In this document: piece after piece, positions 33,702 to 42,078 of the stretch | Layout: each line of letters starts with the position of its first letter | Position numbering within the stretch: the first letter of the stretch is position 1 | Source: an uncultured Dorea sp. | GTDB lineage: Bacteria > Bacillota > Clostridia > Lachnospirales > Lachnospiraceae | Direction: 5' to 3' | DNA length: 61,518 nt | NCBI GenBank assembly: GCA_910578455.1 | Contig: CAJTQA010000013.1 | Location: 1-61,518 of the forward strand | Translations under genes and position numbers: made by a program | Notes under the pieces: model-generated | What the model was told of the DNA's origin: nothing | Databases searched by the model: none | What the model saw: the letters and a program-made list of their open reading frames with translations, nothing else

Positions 33702-34163
33702 TTGAAAAACATTATGGTAACAAACAATGTAAGATGTCTGGAAAAATGGGAGGGGAAACTTAAGGTTGACTACAAGGAGGAGTGGAGCTATCTGGATGTC
33801 CTTCTGGCAGCGAGGGATTATATCCACAGAGGATATTTTCTGCTGACCCATCCCCTTGCAGGCAGCGTCAAGCCAAACCAGACGCCCTTCAGATCAATTG
33901 TCTTGTCGGAGGAATCTCTCGAAGGAGCGGAGGACTTCCGGGATCTTAGGCTGATCGAGGAGAGCATTGAGGCGTACCGCAAATTTACATCCGCAGGGCA
34001 TGCCGCAGTACAGGTTCCGGCGGAGCAGGCGGACTGCGCCCGGCAGGGCGTTAAGAACCGGTCTCTTCCCAGATGGCCGGAAAAGACGGAGGAAGACTTT
34101 CGGACCATCGACTTATCTTTGATGGAAGGTGCAATGTCAAACCCGATAATGAACAGAAGATAG
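33702..34163 (+). CDS. grdX: GrdX-family protein
   Basis: A 153-aa protein resembling GrdX, the small protein of unknown biochemical role that opens glycine-reductase operons in clostridia. Characteristic segments are NIMVTNNVRCLEKW at the N-terminus and the stretch from DVLLAARDYIHRGYFLLTHP to AGSVKPNQTPFRSI, followed by the helix LRLIEESIEAYRKF. The start is a TTG with GGAGGG nine bases upstream. The gene lies about 45 bp ahead of grdE in the same orientation. Confidence 0.87.
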   Translation: MKNIMVTNNVRCLEKWEGKLKVDYKEEWSYLDVLLAARDYIHRGYFLLTHPLAGSVKPNQTPFRSIVLSEESLEGAEDFRDLRLIEESIEAYRKFTSAGHAAVQVPAEQADCARQGVKNRSLPRWPEKTEEDFRTIDLSLMEGAMSNPIMNRR

Positions 34164-34207
34164 CGCAGCGCATATGCGCTGCCGCGAGAGCAGGAGGTGC
34201 AGCAGCA

Positions 34208-35494
34208 ATGAAATTGGAATTAGGTAAGATTTACATCCGGGATGTCCAGTTTGCAGAGAAGACCTATGTAGAGAATGGAACATTGTATGTATGTAAAGAA
34301 GAGATTGAAAAGCTTGTCCTCGAAGATGAGCGGCTTACAGGCGCGAGGGTGGAGCTTGCAAGGCCCGGCGAGTCTGTGCGGATATCCCCGGTAAAGGATG
34401 TGATTGAGCCGAGAGTGAAAGTGGAGGGAAACGGAGCCGTTTTTCCGGGAGTGATCGGCAAAGTAGGACAGGTGGGCGAAGGAAGGACTCACGCGCTTGT
34501 GGGAGCGACGGTCATTACCTGCGGGAAAATCGTGGGATTCCAGGAGGGCGTCATCGATATGTCCGGCCCTACGGCGAAGTACACGCCATTTTCCCAGACA
34601 AACAATGTGTGCGTAGTTATCGAGCCGGCAGACGGGCTTGAGACGCATGATTACGAGGCGGCAGGCAGGATGGCGGGGCTTAAGACGGCAGTTTACGTTG
34701 CAGAGGCAGCCAGAAATCTTACGCCGGATGAGATCGTGACCTACGAGACGAAACCGCTCCTCCAGCAGATTGCACAGTATCCGGACCTTCCGAAGATCGG
34801 GTATATACATATGCTGCAGTCGCAGGGGCTTTTGCACGATACTTATTACTACGGCGTGGATGCGAAGAAATTTATCCCCACTGTCATGTATCCAACAGAG
34901 ATTATGGACGGAGCCATCGTCAGCGGAAACTGCGTGGCGCCCTGCGATAAGGTGACGACGTACCATCACCTGAACAATCCGGTGATCGAGGATCTGTATC
35001 GGCATCACGGGAAAGATCTGAACTTTGTAGGCGTGATACTCACCAATGAAAATGTGTTCCTGGCAGATAAGGAACGCCACTCGGATATGGTGGCAAAGCT
35101 TGCGGAATATATGGGGCTGGACGGCTTGCTGATCACGGAGGAAGGATACGGCAACCCGGACACGGACTTGATGATGAACTGCAAGAAAGTTACCCAGGCA
35201 GGCGTGAAGGTAGTCATTATCACGGATGAATTCCCCGGGCGGGACGGAAAGTCCTACTCCCTGGCAGACGCGGTGCCGGAGGCAGACACGATGGTTTCCT
35301 GCGGGCAGGGCAACTTAATTGTCCATTTCCCTCCTATGGATAGGCTGATTGGCACTATGGATTACGTGGAGAGCCAGATTGGCGGCTACGCAGGCTGCAT
35401 GAACGAGGACGGCAGCTTTGACGCGGAGCTGCAGATTATTATCGCATCAACGATTGCAAACGGCTTTAACAAACTGGCCGCTCGCACTTATTAG
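34208..35494 (+). CDS. grdE: Glycine/sarcosine/betaine reductase component B, alpha/beta precursor
   Basis: A 428-aa proprotein of reductase component B. The family self-cleaves before a cysteine to give two subunits and a catalytic carbonyl (pyruvoyl-type) group; the sequence SGNCVAPCDK near residue 240 carries this site. The N-terminus MKLELGKIYIRDVQFAEKTY and the mid-region VYVAEAARNLTPDEIVTYET are typical. The start has AGGAGGT upstream. With GrdB it forms the substrate-binding component that passes a carboxymethyl group to selenoprotein A. Glycine, sarcosine and betaine versions are close relatives, so substrate is not certain. Confidence 0.92.
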   Translation: MKLELGKIYIRDVQFAEKTYVENGTLYVCKEEIEKLVLEDERLTGARVELARPGESVRISPVKDVIEPRVKVEGNGAVFPGVIGKVGQVGEGRTHALVGATVITCGKIVGFQEGVIDMSGPTAKYTPFSQTNNVCVVIEPADGLETHDYEAAGRMAGLKTAVYVAEAARNLTPDEIVTYETKPLLQQIAQYPDLPKIGYIHMLQSQGLLHDTYYYGVDAKKFIPTVMYPTEIMDGAIVSGNCVAPCDKVTTYHHLNNPVIEDLYRHHGKDLNFVGVILTNENVFLADKERHSDMVAKLAEYMGLDGLLITEEGYGNPDTDLMMNCKKVTQAGVKVVIITDEFPGRDGKSYSLADAVPEADTMVSCGQGNLIVHFPPMDRLIGTMDYVESQIGGYAGCMNEDGSFDAELQIIIASTIANGFNKLAARTY

Positions 35495-35510
35495 GAAGGG
35501 GGAAATGAAA

Positions 35511-36818
35511 ATGGCAAAGTATAAAATCGTACATTATATCAATAACTTTTTCTCCGGAGCCGGCGGCGAGGAGGCGGCAGGCATGAGGCCGGAGGTTCAC
35601 GAGGGAGCCATGGGGCCCGGGCTTGCCCTTTCAGATGCTTTCGGGGAGGAATATGAGATTGCAGCCACCGTTGTGTGCGGTGACAATTATTTCGGAGAGA
35701 ACCTTTCAGATGCTGCAGCAGAGCTGATCGGTATGATAAAGCCGTATGAGCCGGATCTTTTTATCGCTGGGCCTGCGTTTAACGCGGGGCGTTACGGCGT
35801 TGCCTGCGGAACCATCTGCAAGGCAGTGGAAAAAGAGCTTGGGATTCCGGTGCTTACAGGCATGTACGAGGAGAACCCGGGTGTCGACATGTTCCGCAAG
35901 GACCTGATCGTGATAAAGACGAAAAATTCTGCGGCAGGCATGAAAAAAGCGGTTCCTGTCTTTAAGAATCTCGGGGAAAAGCTGGTGAAAGGCGAGGAAA
36001 TCCTCGGGCCGGACATCGAAGGATATCTGGAGAGAGGAATCCGGGTGAATTATTTTGCAGAAAAGCGCGGTTCTGAGCGTGCTATCGAGCTGCTTGTAAA
36101 GAAATGTAAAGGTGAAGAGTGCCCGACAGAATATCCGATGCCGAAGTTTGACCGGGTAGAGCCGACGGCTCCGGTTACGGACATGGCGCATACGAAGATT
36201 GCCATTGTCACATCCGGCGGCATCGTTCCCCAGGGAAATCCCGACCATATCGAGTCATCCAGCGCGACGAAGTACGGCATCTACAGTATTGCAGGGATGG
36301 AGAAGATGGATAAGAAGGACTTTATGACGGTTCACGGCGGTTATGACCGGGCATTTGTCACGGAAGACCCAAATCTTGTCATTCCCCTTGACGTGCTCCG
36401 GGAGATGGAAAAAGAAGGAGTGATCGGAGAACTTGCCGACTACTTTATCACTACCACCGGAACCGGAACAGCCACAGGAAACGCGAAAGCATTCGGCGAG
36501 GATTTTGTCGGAAAGCTTAAGGAAGACAATATCGGCGCGGTAATCCTCACCTCCACATGAGGCACCTGTACGCGTTGCGGTGCAACGATGGTGAAGGAGA
36601 TTGAGCGTGTGGGCATTCCGGTGGTGCATATCTGTACGGTGGTTCCGATCTCAAAGACAATCGGGGCGAACCGGATCGTACCGGCAATCGGGATTCCGTA
36701 TCCGCTGGGCGACCCGATGAAATCGCCGGAGCAGAGTAAAAAGATCCGGCGTGAGCTGGTGGAGAGAGGGCTGAGGGCGCTTGAGACACCGGTGAGCGGG
36801 CAGACGGTGTTTGAGTAA
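35511..36818 (+). CDS. grdB: Selenocysteine-containing reductase component B gamma subunit
   Basis: A 435-aa selenoprotein read through an in-frame TGA at 36558-36560 (codon 350). Upstream the frame ends VILTST; downstream it continues GTCTRCGATMVKEIERVGIP and ends SGQTVFE before TAA. The TST-Sec-GTCTRCG context is the active site of GrdB/GrdF/GrdH proteins. The start is the ATG at 35511, eight bases after a G-rich site; an ATG at 35505 is too close to it. A short stem-loop directly after the TGA fits a bacterial SECIS. A conventional gene caller would split this into a truncated protein and an orphan tail. Confidence 0.94.
36558..36590 (+). other. UGA selenocysteine codon and candidate bSECIS hairpin
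   Basis: The TGA at 36558-36560 is followed by a stem CGTTGC (36573-36578), loop GGT and GCAACG (36582-36587). The loop guanines are 19-20 bases after the codon, within the range seen for bacterial SECIS elements recognised by SelB. Confidence 0.8.
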
Positions 36819-36836
36819 GATTTAGAGTGGGACGCT

Positions 36837-36880
36837 GTCCGTCCGGTTTCCATATCTCTGACAAAACCGGACGGACGGCT
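36837..36880. terminator. Terminator between grdB and the convergent coiled-coil gene
   Basis: A perfect 13-bp stem (36837-36849 with 36864-36876) encloses a 14-base loop. The T-rich tail is weak, but the position between convergent genes supports termination. Confidence 0.7.
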
Positions 36881-36893
36881 GTGTGTTTTGAGA

Positions 36894-37439
36894 TTATGAG
36901 TAGGTGAACTGTGTATGCTGGCGGCGGTAGGCGTCGTTGTCTTTTTGGCGCAGTTCGTTTTGCACCTGTGCTAATTCTGATTCAAGCTGTTTTATCTTGC
37001 GCTCGTCGGTCTCGGTGTTTAGCTGCTGCTCAAGTTCTGCCAGTTTCTTTTTCAGGCGTTCAATCTCCCTGTCTACTTTGTCGCTATTGGCGATGCAGGT
37101 CTCGGGCTTTTTGCCGCTGTCAGTTTTCCTGTCGTTTGCCGGAGCGTCTGCTTTCTCCTCTTTTTGTGTCCTGTCCGGGTTTGGATCGTCGAAATGGATT
37201 TTGGATTTGCCGTTTTCATCTGTTTCCATCCAGTAGCGCCCGGTCGGTTCTTTCTCTTCTTCCGGTATATATTCATCCGTCACCGGTGCCAGGGGATGGC
37301 TTTCTTTCGGGCTGTCCAGGCGTCCTGCCTCATCCGGGGCCTGTGTTCCGGTTACTTTTTTTGTGCCTTCGGCTACTGCGGGCGTCTGCGCCGGGTCAGG
37401 GGCCGAATTGCGGATTGTATTAGAAATCATGATGCTCAT
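36894..37439 (-). CDS. Coiled-coil protein, FlxA-like C-terminus
   Basis: A 181-aa hydrophilic protein. The ATG at 37439 has AGGAGG eight bases upstream; a longer frame from 37463 lacks a site. Residues 1-110 are low-complexity, rich in Pro, Glu, Asp and Lys. Residues about 118-170 form a strong heptad pattern, REIERLKKKLAELEQQLN then RKIKQLESELAQVQNELRQK, resembling FlxA-like proteins common in Lachnospiraceae. There is no signal peptide. The function is unknown. It may form the end of the operon containing the LytTR system, 77 bp upstream, or have its own promoter. Confidence 0.7.
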   Translation of the reverse strand: MSIMISNTIRNSAPDPAQTPAVAEGTKKVTGTQAPDEAGRLDSPKESHPLAPVTDEYIPEEEKEPTGRYWMETDENGKSKIHFDDPNPDRTQKEEKADAPANDRKTDSGKKPETCIANSDKVDREIERLKKKLAELEQQLNTETDERKIKQLESELAQVQNELRQKDNDAYRRQHTQFTYS

Positions 37440-37515
37440 TGTCTGTTCCTCCTGTCTGCTCAATATAGTTAATTTTCGTGTTTACACTTTCATACTATCA
37501 TCCCGGCGCAAAGTT

Positions 37516-38865
37516 TCAAGTTCTTTGCGCTGAAATGTCTTCCGGATGTAATGAAATGTCAAGCAGCACGTTCAGGGTGAACTGAGCTTTGGATTTTTCG
37601 GCAAGCATAGCGCCGTGATATTTTTCCGCGACTGTCCGGATATTGGAAAGGCCGGTTCCTGCCGGGGGAAATCCGTCTGGGAAGGAATTTTCCGGGCAGG
37701 TGTTTTTAAATTTCAGCATATAGAAATCACCTTGACGAGCGCCGGAGACATGTATGGACTTTTCTCCGTTAAAGGCTTTGCAGGCGTTTACGGCGTTGTC
37801 CAGGGCGTTTGCGAAGATTACACACAGGTCGAAGTCGTCGATTCCCCAGGAGTCCGGCAGGACGAGGGAAACTTCCGTCGCGATGCCGTCCGCCTCCGCA
37901 AGAGCCAGCTTTTCACTGAGCAGGATATCCGCTGCGGAGTTTCCGGTCTGGAAGGGGAAGGACAGGGAGTCGGAGGCGATGCTAAGGGATTGCAGATAGG
38001 ATGCCGCCTCTTCTGACTTTCCGCTGGTTAGCAGGCCGTTTAATACGGACAGGTGGTTTTTGATGTCATGGCGGAATGATTTTGTCTGCTGATAGCGGGC
38101 TTTGGCCTCGGCAACATACGTTTTCTGAGCCCTGGCTGCCTGGGCTAAGGAGCGAAATGCCGCCTGGGCCTGGAGCCCATGACAGATGCGGCGATAGGCA
38201 TAGAGCGTGCAAAACAGCGCCCCCAGCCCGAGAGCCTGTAAAACCAGCAGTGAGATATGCTTTCCGGCCTCTGATAATGAAAGCGTTAAGGAGGAACCGA
38301 CGGATACGGTGTTGGTGTAGGAGGTCTGCATAATGTACAATTCCGCTGCAAAAAAGAACAGCACCGGGAGAAGAAATGCCGGAAACAAAAAAGGCTCATT
38401 ATCCGGCGTAAGCTTTGCATCTTCCAGGGAAAGCGATCTTAACGCAGCGATGCAGCAGCAGGCACAGATGGTAAGTGACAGGGCTGTCGCCAGAAGGATT
38501 ATCGCGTACAGGAAAGGTTTCCCAACCAGATATGGAAAGAGGACTGACTCTGCTGAATTGACGATACCAAAAGAAAGCTGCGAGATATAGAGGGCTAAAA
38601 CAGCTCCGGTTAAAGATGGCATCCGTTGATTCTTGAGGGAAAAACGGCTGACTGCGTACAGGATAAAAAGCTCTCCTAAGATAGCGGTAATCCAGGGGAG
38701 GGAAACCTTTCCGGCAATCCATTCAAAGGCGGCAAGGAGAGACAGGTATAAGGCGATGTGCCGGATTTTCACTGTTTTCCCGGTGAGACGGCTGACGAAC
38801 ATAAAGTGCATCCCACCCTGCATTGCAAGGCAGAATCCATTGAGGAATAGTGTAAAATAATCCAT
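37516..38865 (-). CDS. GHKL-domain sensor histidine kinase (AgrC/LytS type)
   Basis: A 449-aa kinase. The N-terminal half (about 1-215) has six or seven hydrophobic segments and no large extracellular domain. A coiled linker leads to the H-box KSFRHDIKNHLSVLNGLLTS. The GHKL ATPase has VIFANALDNAVNACKAF (N-box) and PAGTGLSNIRTVAEKYHG (G-box). Such kinases usually sense peptides or membrane signals. It starts one base after the LytTR regulator gene ends, so they form a pair. A phosphotransfer partnership with that regulator is expected. Confidence 0.9.
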   Translation of the reverse strand: MDYFTLFLNGFCLAMQGGMHFMFVSRLTGKTVKIRHIALYLSLLAAFEWIAGKVSLPWITAILGELFILYAVSRFSLKNQRMPSLTGAVLALYISQLSFGIVNSAESVLFPYLVGKPFLYAIILLATALSLTICACCCIAALRSLSLEDAKLTPDNEPFLFPAFLLPVLFFFAAELYIMQTSYTNTVSVGSSLTLSLSEAGKHISLLVLQALGLGALFCTLYAYRRICHGLQAQAAFRSLAQAARAQKTYVAEAKARYQQTKSFRHDIKNHLSVLNGLLTSGKSEEAASYLQSLSIASDSLSFPFQTGNSAADILLSEKLALAEADGIATEVSLVLPDSWGIDDFDLCVIFANALDNAVNACKAFNGEKSIHVSGARQGDFYMLKFKNTCPENSFPDGFPPAGTGLSNIRTVAEKYHGAMLAEKSKAQFTLNVLLDISLHPEDISAQRT

Positions 38866-38866
38866 A

Positions 38867-39580
38867 TCAGCACCTTCTTTCTTTCATGAATTGCAGAAGT
38901 GCCTGGCGCAGATCCCGCTCCCGCAGCCTGGAGACGGGGATCTTCCCGCCTGATGACAGGGTGATCTGTCCGTCGGCGCATCCGCTGATGAACCCCAGAT
39001 TGACGATAAAACTTCTATGGCATCTGAAAAAGCGGCTGTCCAGACGGCCGGCGAAGGTATCAAGCTTTTCATAGCAGTCGGCGACCCTGCCGCCCCTTTG
39101 GTGGATGTAGATTTTCCGGCCCTGCACTTCGCAGTATTCGATGTCGGACAGGCGTATGACTTCGCAGGAACAGCCTTTCTTTATGACGATACGGTTGTTT
39201 TCCTGCTGCTTTAGAGACTCCATGGCTCTGTCCATCGTCCGCCGGAAATGTCCGTCGTCCAAAGGCTTTAGCAGATAATCGAAAGGCTGCACTTCAAAGG
39301 CATCAAAAACACATTCTTTTAAGACAGTCACGAAGACGACCAGGCCGCGGTAGTTCCGCTCCCGCAGTATTCTGGCAGTTTCCATGCCGTCTGGCTCATT
39401 CATCTGGATGTCCAGAAAGATCAGGTCAAAATCCCTGCTGCTGTTAAGAAGGGAGGAGCCGTCTGGAAAGGTATCAATGTGAAAGGAAACAGACTGTTTT
39501 TCTTTCATATACAGACAAAGCTTTTCCGCGATTTCTTCTGCCATATGCGGCTCGTCGTCGCAGATTGCGAAATTTATCAT
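38867..39580 (-). CDS. LytTR-family response regulator
   Basis: A 237-aa regulator. The receiver has AICDDEPHMAEEIAEKL and the phosphoacceptor in FDLIFLDIQMNEPDGME; the Lys is in FDYLLKPLDDGHF. The C-terminal LytTR domain contains YCEVQGRKIYIHQRGG and FFRCHRSFIVNLGFI with GKIPVSRLRERDLRQ. The ATG at 39580 follows GAGGT; an upstream GTG at 39589 overlaps the activator gene's stop. Co-transcription with a sigma-54 activator gene upstream is indicated by this near-overlap, which is an uncommon gene order. Confidence 0.92.
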   Translation of the reverse strand: MINFAICDDEPHMAEEIAEKLCLYMKEKQSVSFHIDTFPDGSSLLNSSRDFDLIFLDIQMNEPDGMETARILRERNYRGLVVFVTVLKECVFDAFEVQPFDYLLKPLDDGHFRRTMDRAMESLKQQENNRIVIKKGCSCEVIRLSDIEYCEVQGRKIYIHQRGGRVADCYEKLDTFAGRLDSRFFRCHRSFIVNLGFISGCADGQITLSSGGKIPVSRLRERDLRQALLQFMKERRC

Positions 39581-39585
39581 TTTCT

Positions 39586-40569
39586 TCACCTCAAATTATA
39601 TTCCTGTATCTTATTAAAAATCTGGCGGGAGCTTATTCCCAGCCTTCGGGATGCCTCGGCTACGTTTCCGTTAAGTTGCTTTAGGACATAGATTAGATAT
39701 TCGCTCTCGCTTTTGCGCTTGTATTCCTTCCATGGGATGATGGTGGAGAAAGCGTCTGAGGCATGTTCTTCCGGTGCGGCGCCGATATTGTAAAGGGTAG
39801 GGAGAGCCTCTTCGGTCACGACGCCGTCTTTGGAGAGGATGACCATCCGCTCGATGATGTTTCTCAGCTCCCGGATATTTCCCGGATAATCATAGGAAAA
39901 GAGAAAATCTTTTACTGCGCTCTCCAGCCCGCGGATAGTGATATTATTTTCCTTCTGAATCTTTTTGAAAAAGAAACTGATAAGTTCCGGCAGGTCTTCC
40001 TTTCGCTGGCGAAGGGCAGGGATCTTGATGACGATGGTGCTTATACGGTAGAAAAAATCTTCCCGGAATTCCCGGTTCCGTATTTTTTCAGGAAGATCCT
40101 GGTTGGTGGCGGTGATTAGCTGAAAGTCAATCTCCCGTTTTGTGTTGCTGCCGATGCGCTCAATCTGCTTTGTCTCCAAAGCGCGCAGGAGCTTGATCTG
40201 GGTGGTGAGGGATAAGTCGCCGATCTCGTCTAGAAAGAGAGTTCCGTGGTTGGAAAGCTCGAATTTCCCGGTGTGGGTTTTGGATGCTCCGGTAAAAGAA
40301 CCCTGCTCATGGCCGAATAGCTCGGACTCTAAAAGAGTTTCTGTAAATGCGCTGCAGTTGACGGCCACAAAGTTCTGGCTGCTCCTTTTGCCGCAGGCGT
40401 GGATGTATCGGGAGGCAATCTCTTTGCCGCAGCCGGATTCCCCGGTCAGGAGGACGTTGGCCTGAGAGTCGGCGACACGCTCGCAGAAGTCAAGCGCCTG
40501 ACGGAATAAAGGGCTTTTTGTCTCAAGATGGAATTGTTTTTTTAATGTTTCTTTTTTTGCGTTCGGCAT
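39586..40569 (-). CDS. Sigma-54-dependent activator (AAA+ and Fis HTH, no sensor domain)
   Basis: A 327-aa bacterial enhancer-binding protein. The ATG at 40569 follows AAGGAG. Almost at once (residue about 16) the AAA+ domain begins: LLTGESGCGKE (Walker A), ESELFGHEQGSFTGA (GAFTGA loop contacting sigma-54), GTLFLDEIGDLSL (Walker B) and FREDFFYRIS. The C-terminal Fis-type HTH is VAEASRRLGISSRQIFNKI. Unlike most family members it has no N-terminal receiver, PAS or GAF domain, so control must be by expression or a partner. It is divergent from rpoN and near a sigma-54 promoter at grdX. Confidence 0.92.
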   Translation of the reverse strand: MPNAKKETLKKQFHLETKSPLFRQALDFCERVADSQANVLLTGESGCGKEIASRYIHACGKRSSQNFVAVNCSAFTETLLESELFGHEQGSFTGASKTHTGKFELSNHGTLFLDEIGDLSLTTQIKLLRALETKQIERIGSNTKREIDFQLITATNQDLPEKIRNREFREDFFYRISTIVIKIPALRQRKEDLPELISFFFKKIQKENNITIRGLESAVKDFLFSYDYPGNIRELRNIIERMVILSKDGVVTEEALPTLYNIGAAPEEHASDAFSTIIPWKEYKRKSESEYLIYVLKQLNGNVAEASRRLGISSRQIFNKIQEYNLR

Positions 40570-40599
40570 GGATTGGCTCCTTTTATGAGATTTATCATC

Positions 40600-40628
40600 A
40601 TTATAACGAAAAAGCATCCTCTGCACAA
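40600..40628 (-). promoter_or_regulatory. Promoter of the activator-LytTR-kinase operon
   Basis: On the minus strand TTGTGC (complement of 40623-40628), a 17-bp spacer and TATAAT (complement of 40600-40605) lie about 30 bp before the activator start. Confidence 0.65.
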
Positions 40629-40697
40629 GAAAGTTTCCCATATCGCTTGTAGAGATCGGAAAAATTGTATAGAATAAGAAAGTACAAGGAGAAAAAG

Positions 40698-42035
40698 ATG
40701 GAACTAAAGACACAGGTAAAACAGAAGATAACACTGTCTGCCCATATGCAGCAGTGCCTTGAGATATTGGCGATGGACAATACAGAGCTTGGGGAATTTA
40801 TCACGGAGCAGTCCATGGAAAACCCGATTATCGAATTGTCTGAGGCGCCGGCATCGTGGCAGGGTGAAAGCCTGGCTGCCGTGCATATAGAGAGGAGGCT
40901 TTCGGAGGAGGAAGAGAGAGGGCAGGAGATTGCGGACAGGGAATCTCCCAACAGAGACCTTTATTTTCAGCTGTCTGAATACCGGCTTCCGTCGGAGGTA
41001 CGCAGGGCAGCAGAATATATTATCGAGAGCCTCGATGAGAGAGGGTATTTTGCCGACAATGTGAAAGAGAGCGCCGCGGTTCTGAAAACGAGTGTTAACA
41101 ATGTAAAAAAGGCGCTTGAAACTGTAAAGAAACTGGAGCCTAAAGGCATCGGCGCGGCAGGGCTTGAGGAGTGCCTGCTGATGCAGCTTGAGTCGGAATA
41201 TCCATGGGAAACGACTGCAAAAGAGATTGTTGAAAAATATCTGGATGATTTTTCAAAGGGAAAATTGGATAAGATTGGAAAGAGCCTTGGAAAAACCCAG
41301 GAGCAGATAAAGAAAGCAGGGGAGATTATCCGAAGTCTGAACCCAAAGCCTTTAAGGAGCAGGGAGCCGGTGAACGGAACAAGATATATCATCGCGGATC
41401 TTGCGCTGGTCACATATGAGGATTGCTATGACGTCGTCCTCAACCAGGCCTATCTGCCGGAAATACATTTTAACAGTGATTATGTGGAACTGCTGAAAAC
41501 AGGCGCGGATGAGGAAACGAGGCGGTATGTCCGGGAGCGTTATGAACGGGCAAAGTGGCTGAAAAGCTGTGTTGAGAAAAGACAGGATACGCTGCTTGCA
41601 GTGACGGGAGCAATCTTTAAAGAGCAAAGAGAGTTTCTGCTGGCAGGACCGCCGGAAATCCGGCCTTTGACACTTAAGCACGTGGCGGAGGAGATGGGGG
41701 TGAATATCTCTACTATAAGCCGTGCAGTGAAAGGGAAATATATCCAGACAAAATGGGGAACGTACCCGCTGAAATACTTTTTCGGTGGAGGAATCCCGAC
41801 AGAGGGGGGATCAGTCAGCACGGCTCATATCCGTGCGGTGATTGCCCGAATGATAGCAAAAGAGGACAGGGAGCACCCCTTCAGCGACAGCCGGATAGAG
41901 AAACTTTTAAAAGAGCGGGGGATGTCCGTGTCGAGGAGGACTGTCGCCGCATACAGGGAACAGATGGGGCTGCCGTCGTCACCGGCGCGCAAGGCGGAGC
42001 ATCTGTACAGGAAAAAAGAAAAGAGCGGCCGGTAA
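40698..42035 (+). CDS. rpoN: RNA polymerase sigma-54 factor
   Basis: A 445-aa sigma-54. Region I is KQKITLSAHMQQCLEILAMD with the expected leucine/glutamine pattern, followed by an acidic region II. The core-binding domain contains PSEVRRAAEYIIESLDERGY and LEPKGIGAAGLEECL. The DNA-binding part has the HTH MGVNISTISRAVKGKYIQTKWG and the RpoN box as SRRTVAAYREQ, one or two residues off the usual ARRTVAKYRE. It reads -24/-12 promoters such as that at grdX. It is divergent from an activator gene; the immediately downstream M16 gene is about 43 bp away. Confidence 0.96.
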   Translation: MELKTQVKQKITLSAHMQQCLEILAMDNTELGEFITEQSMENPIIELSEAPASWQGESLAAVHIERRLSEEEERGQEIADRESPNRDLYFQLSEYRLPSEVRRAAEYIIESLDERGYFADNVKESAAVLKTSVNNVKKALETVKKLEPKGIGAAGLEECLLMQLESEYPWETTAKEIVEKYLDDFSKGKLDKIGKSLGKTQEQIKKAGEIIRSLNPKPLRSREPVNGTRYIIADLALVTYEDCYDVVLNQAYLPEIHFNSDYVELLKTGADEETRRYVRERYERAKWLKSCVEKRQDTLLAVTGAIFKEQREFLLAGPPEIRPLTLKHVAEEMGVNISTISRAVKGKYIQTKWGTYPLKYFFGGGIPTEGGSVSTAHIRAVIARMIAKEDREHPFSDSRIEKLLKERGMSVSRRTVAAYREQMGLPSSPARKAEHLYRKKEKSGR

Positions 42036-42078
42036 GGTCGGTAAAACAGATTGCAGCAGAAAGGAAGAATAAATAAAC

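Noticed and set aside
36558..36560. TGA as the natural stop of grdB, leaving a 349-aa protein
   Set aside because: The downstream sequence stays open in the same frame for 85 more codons with conserved GrdB sequence, and a SECIS-like hairpin follows; it is read as selenocysteine.
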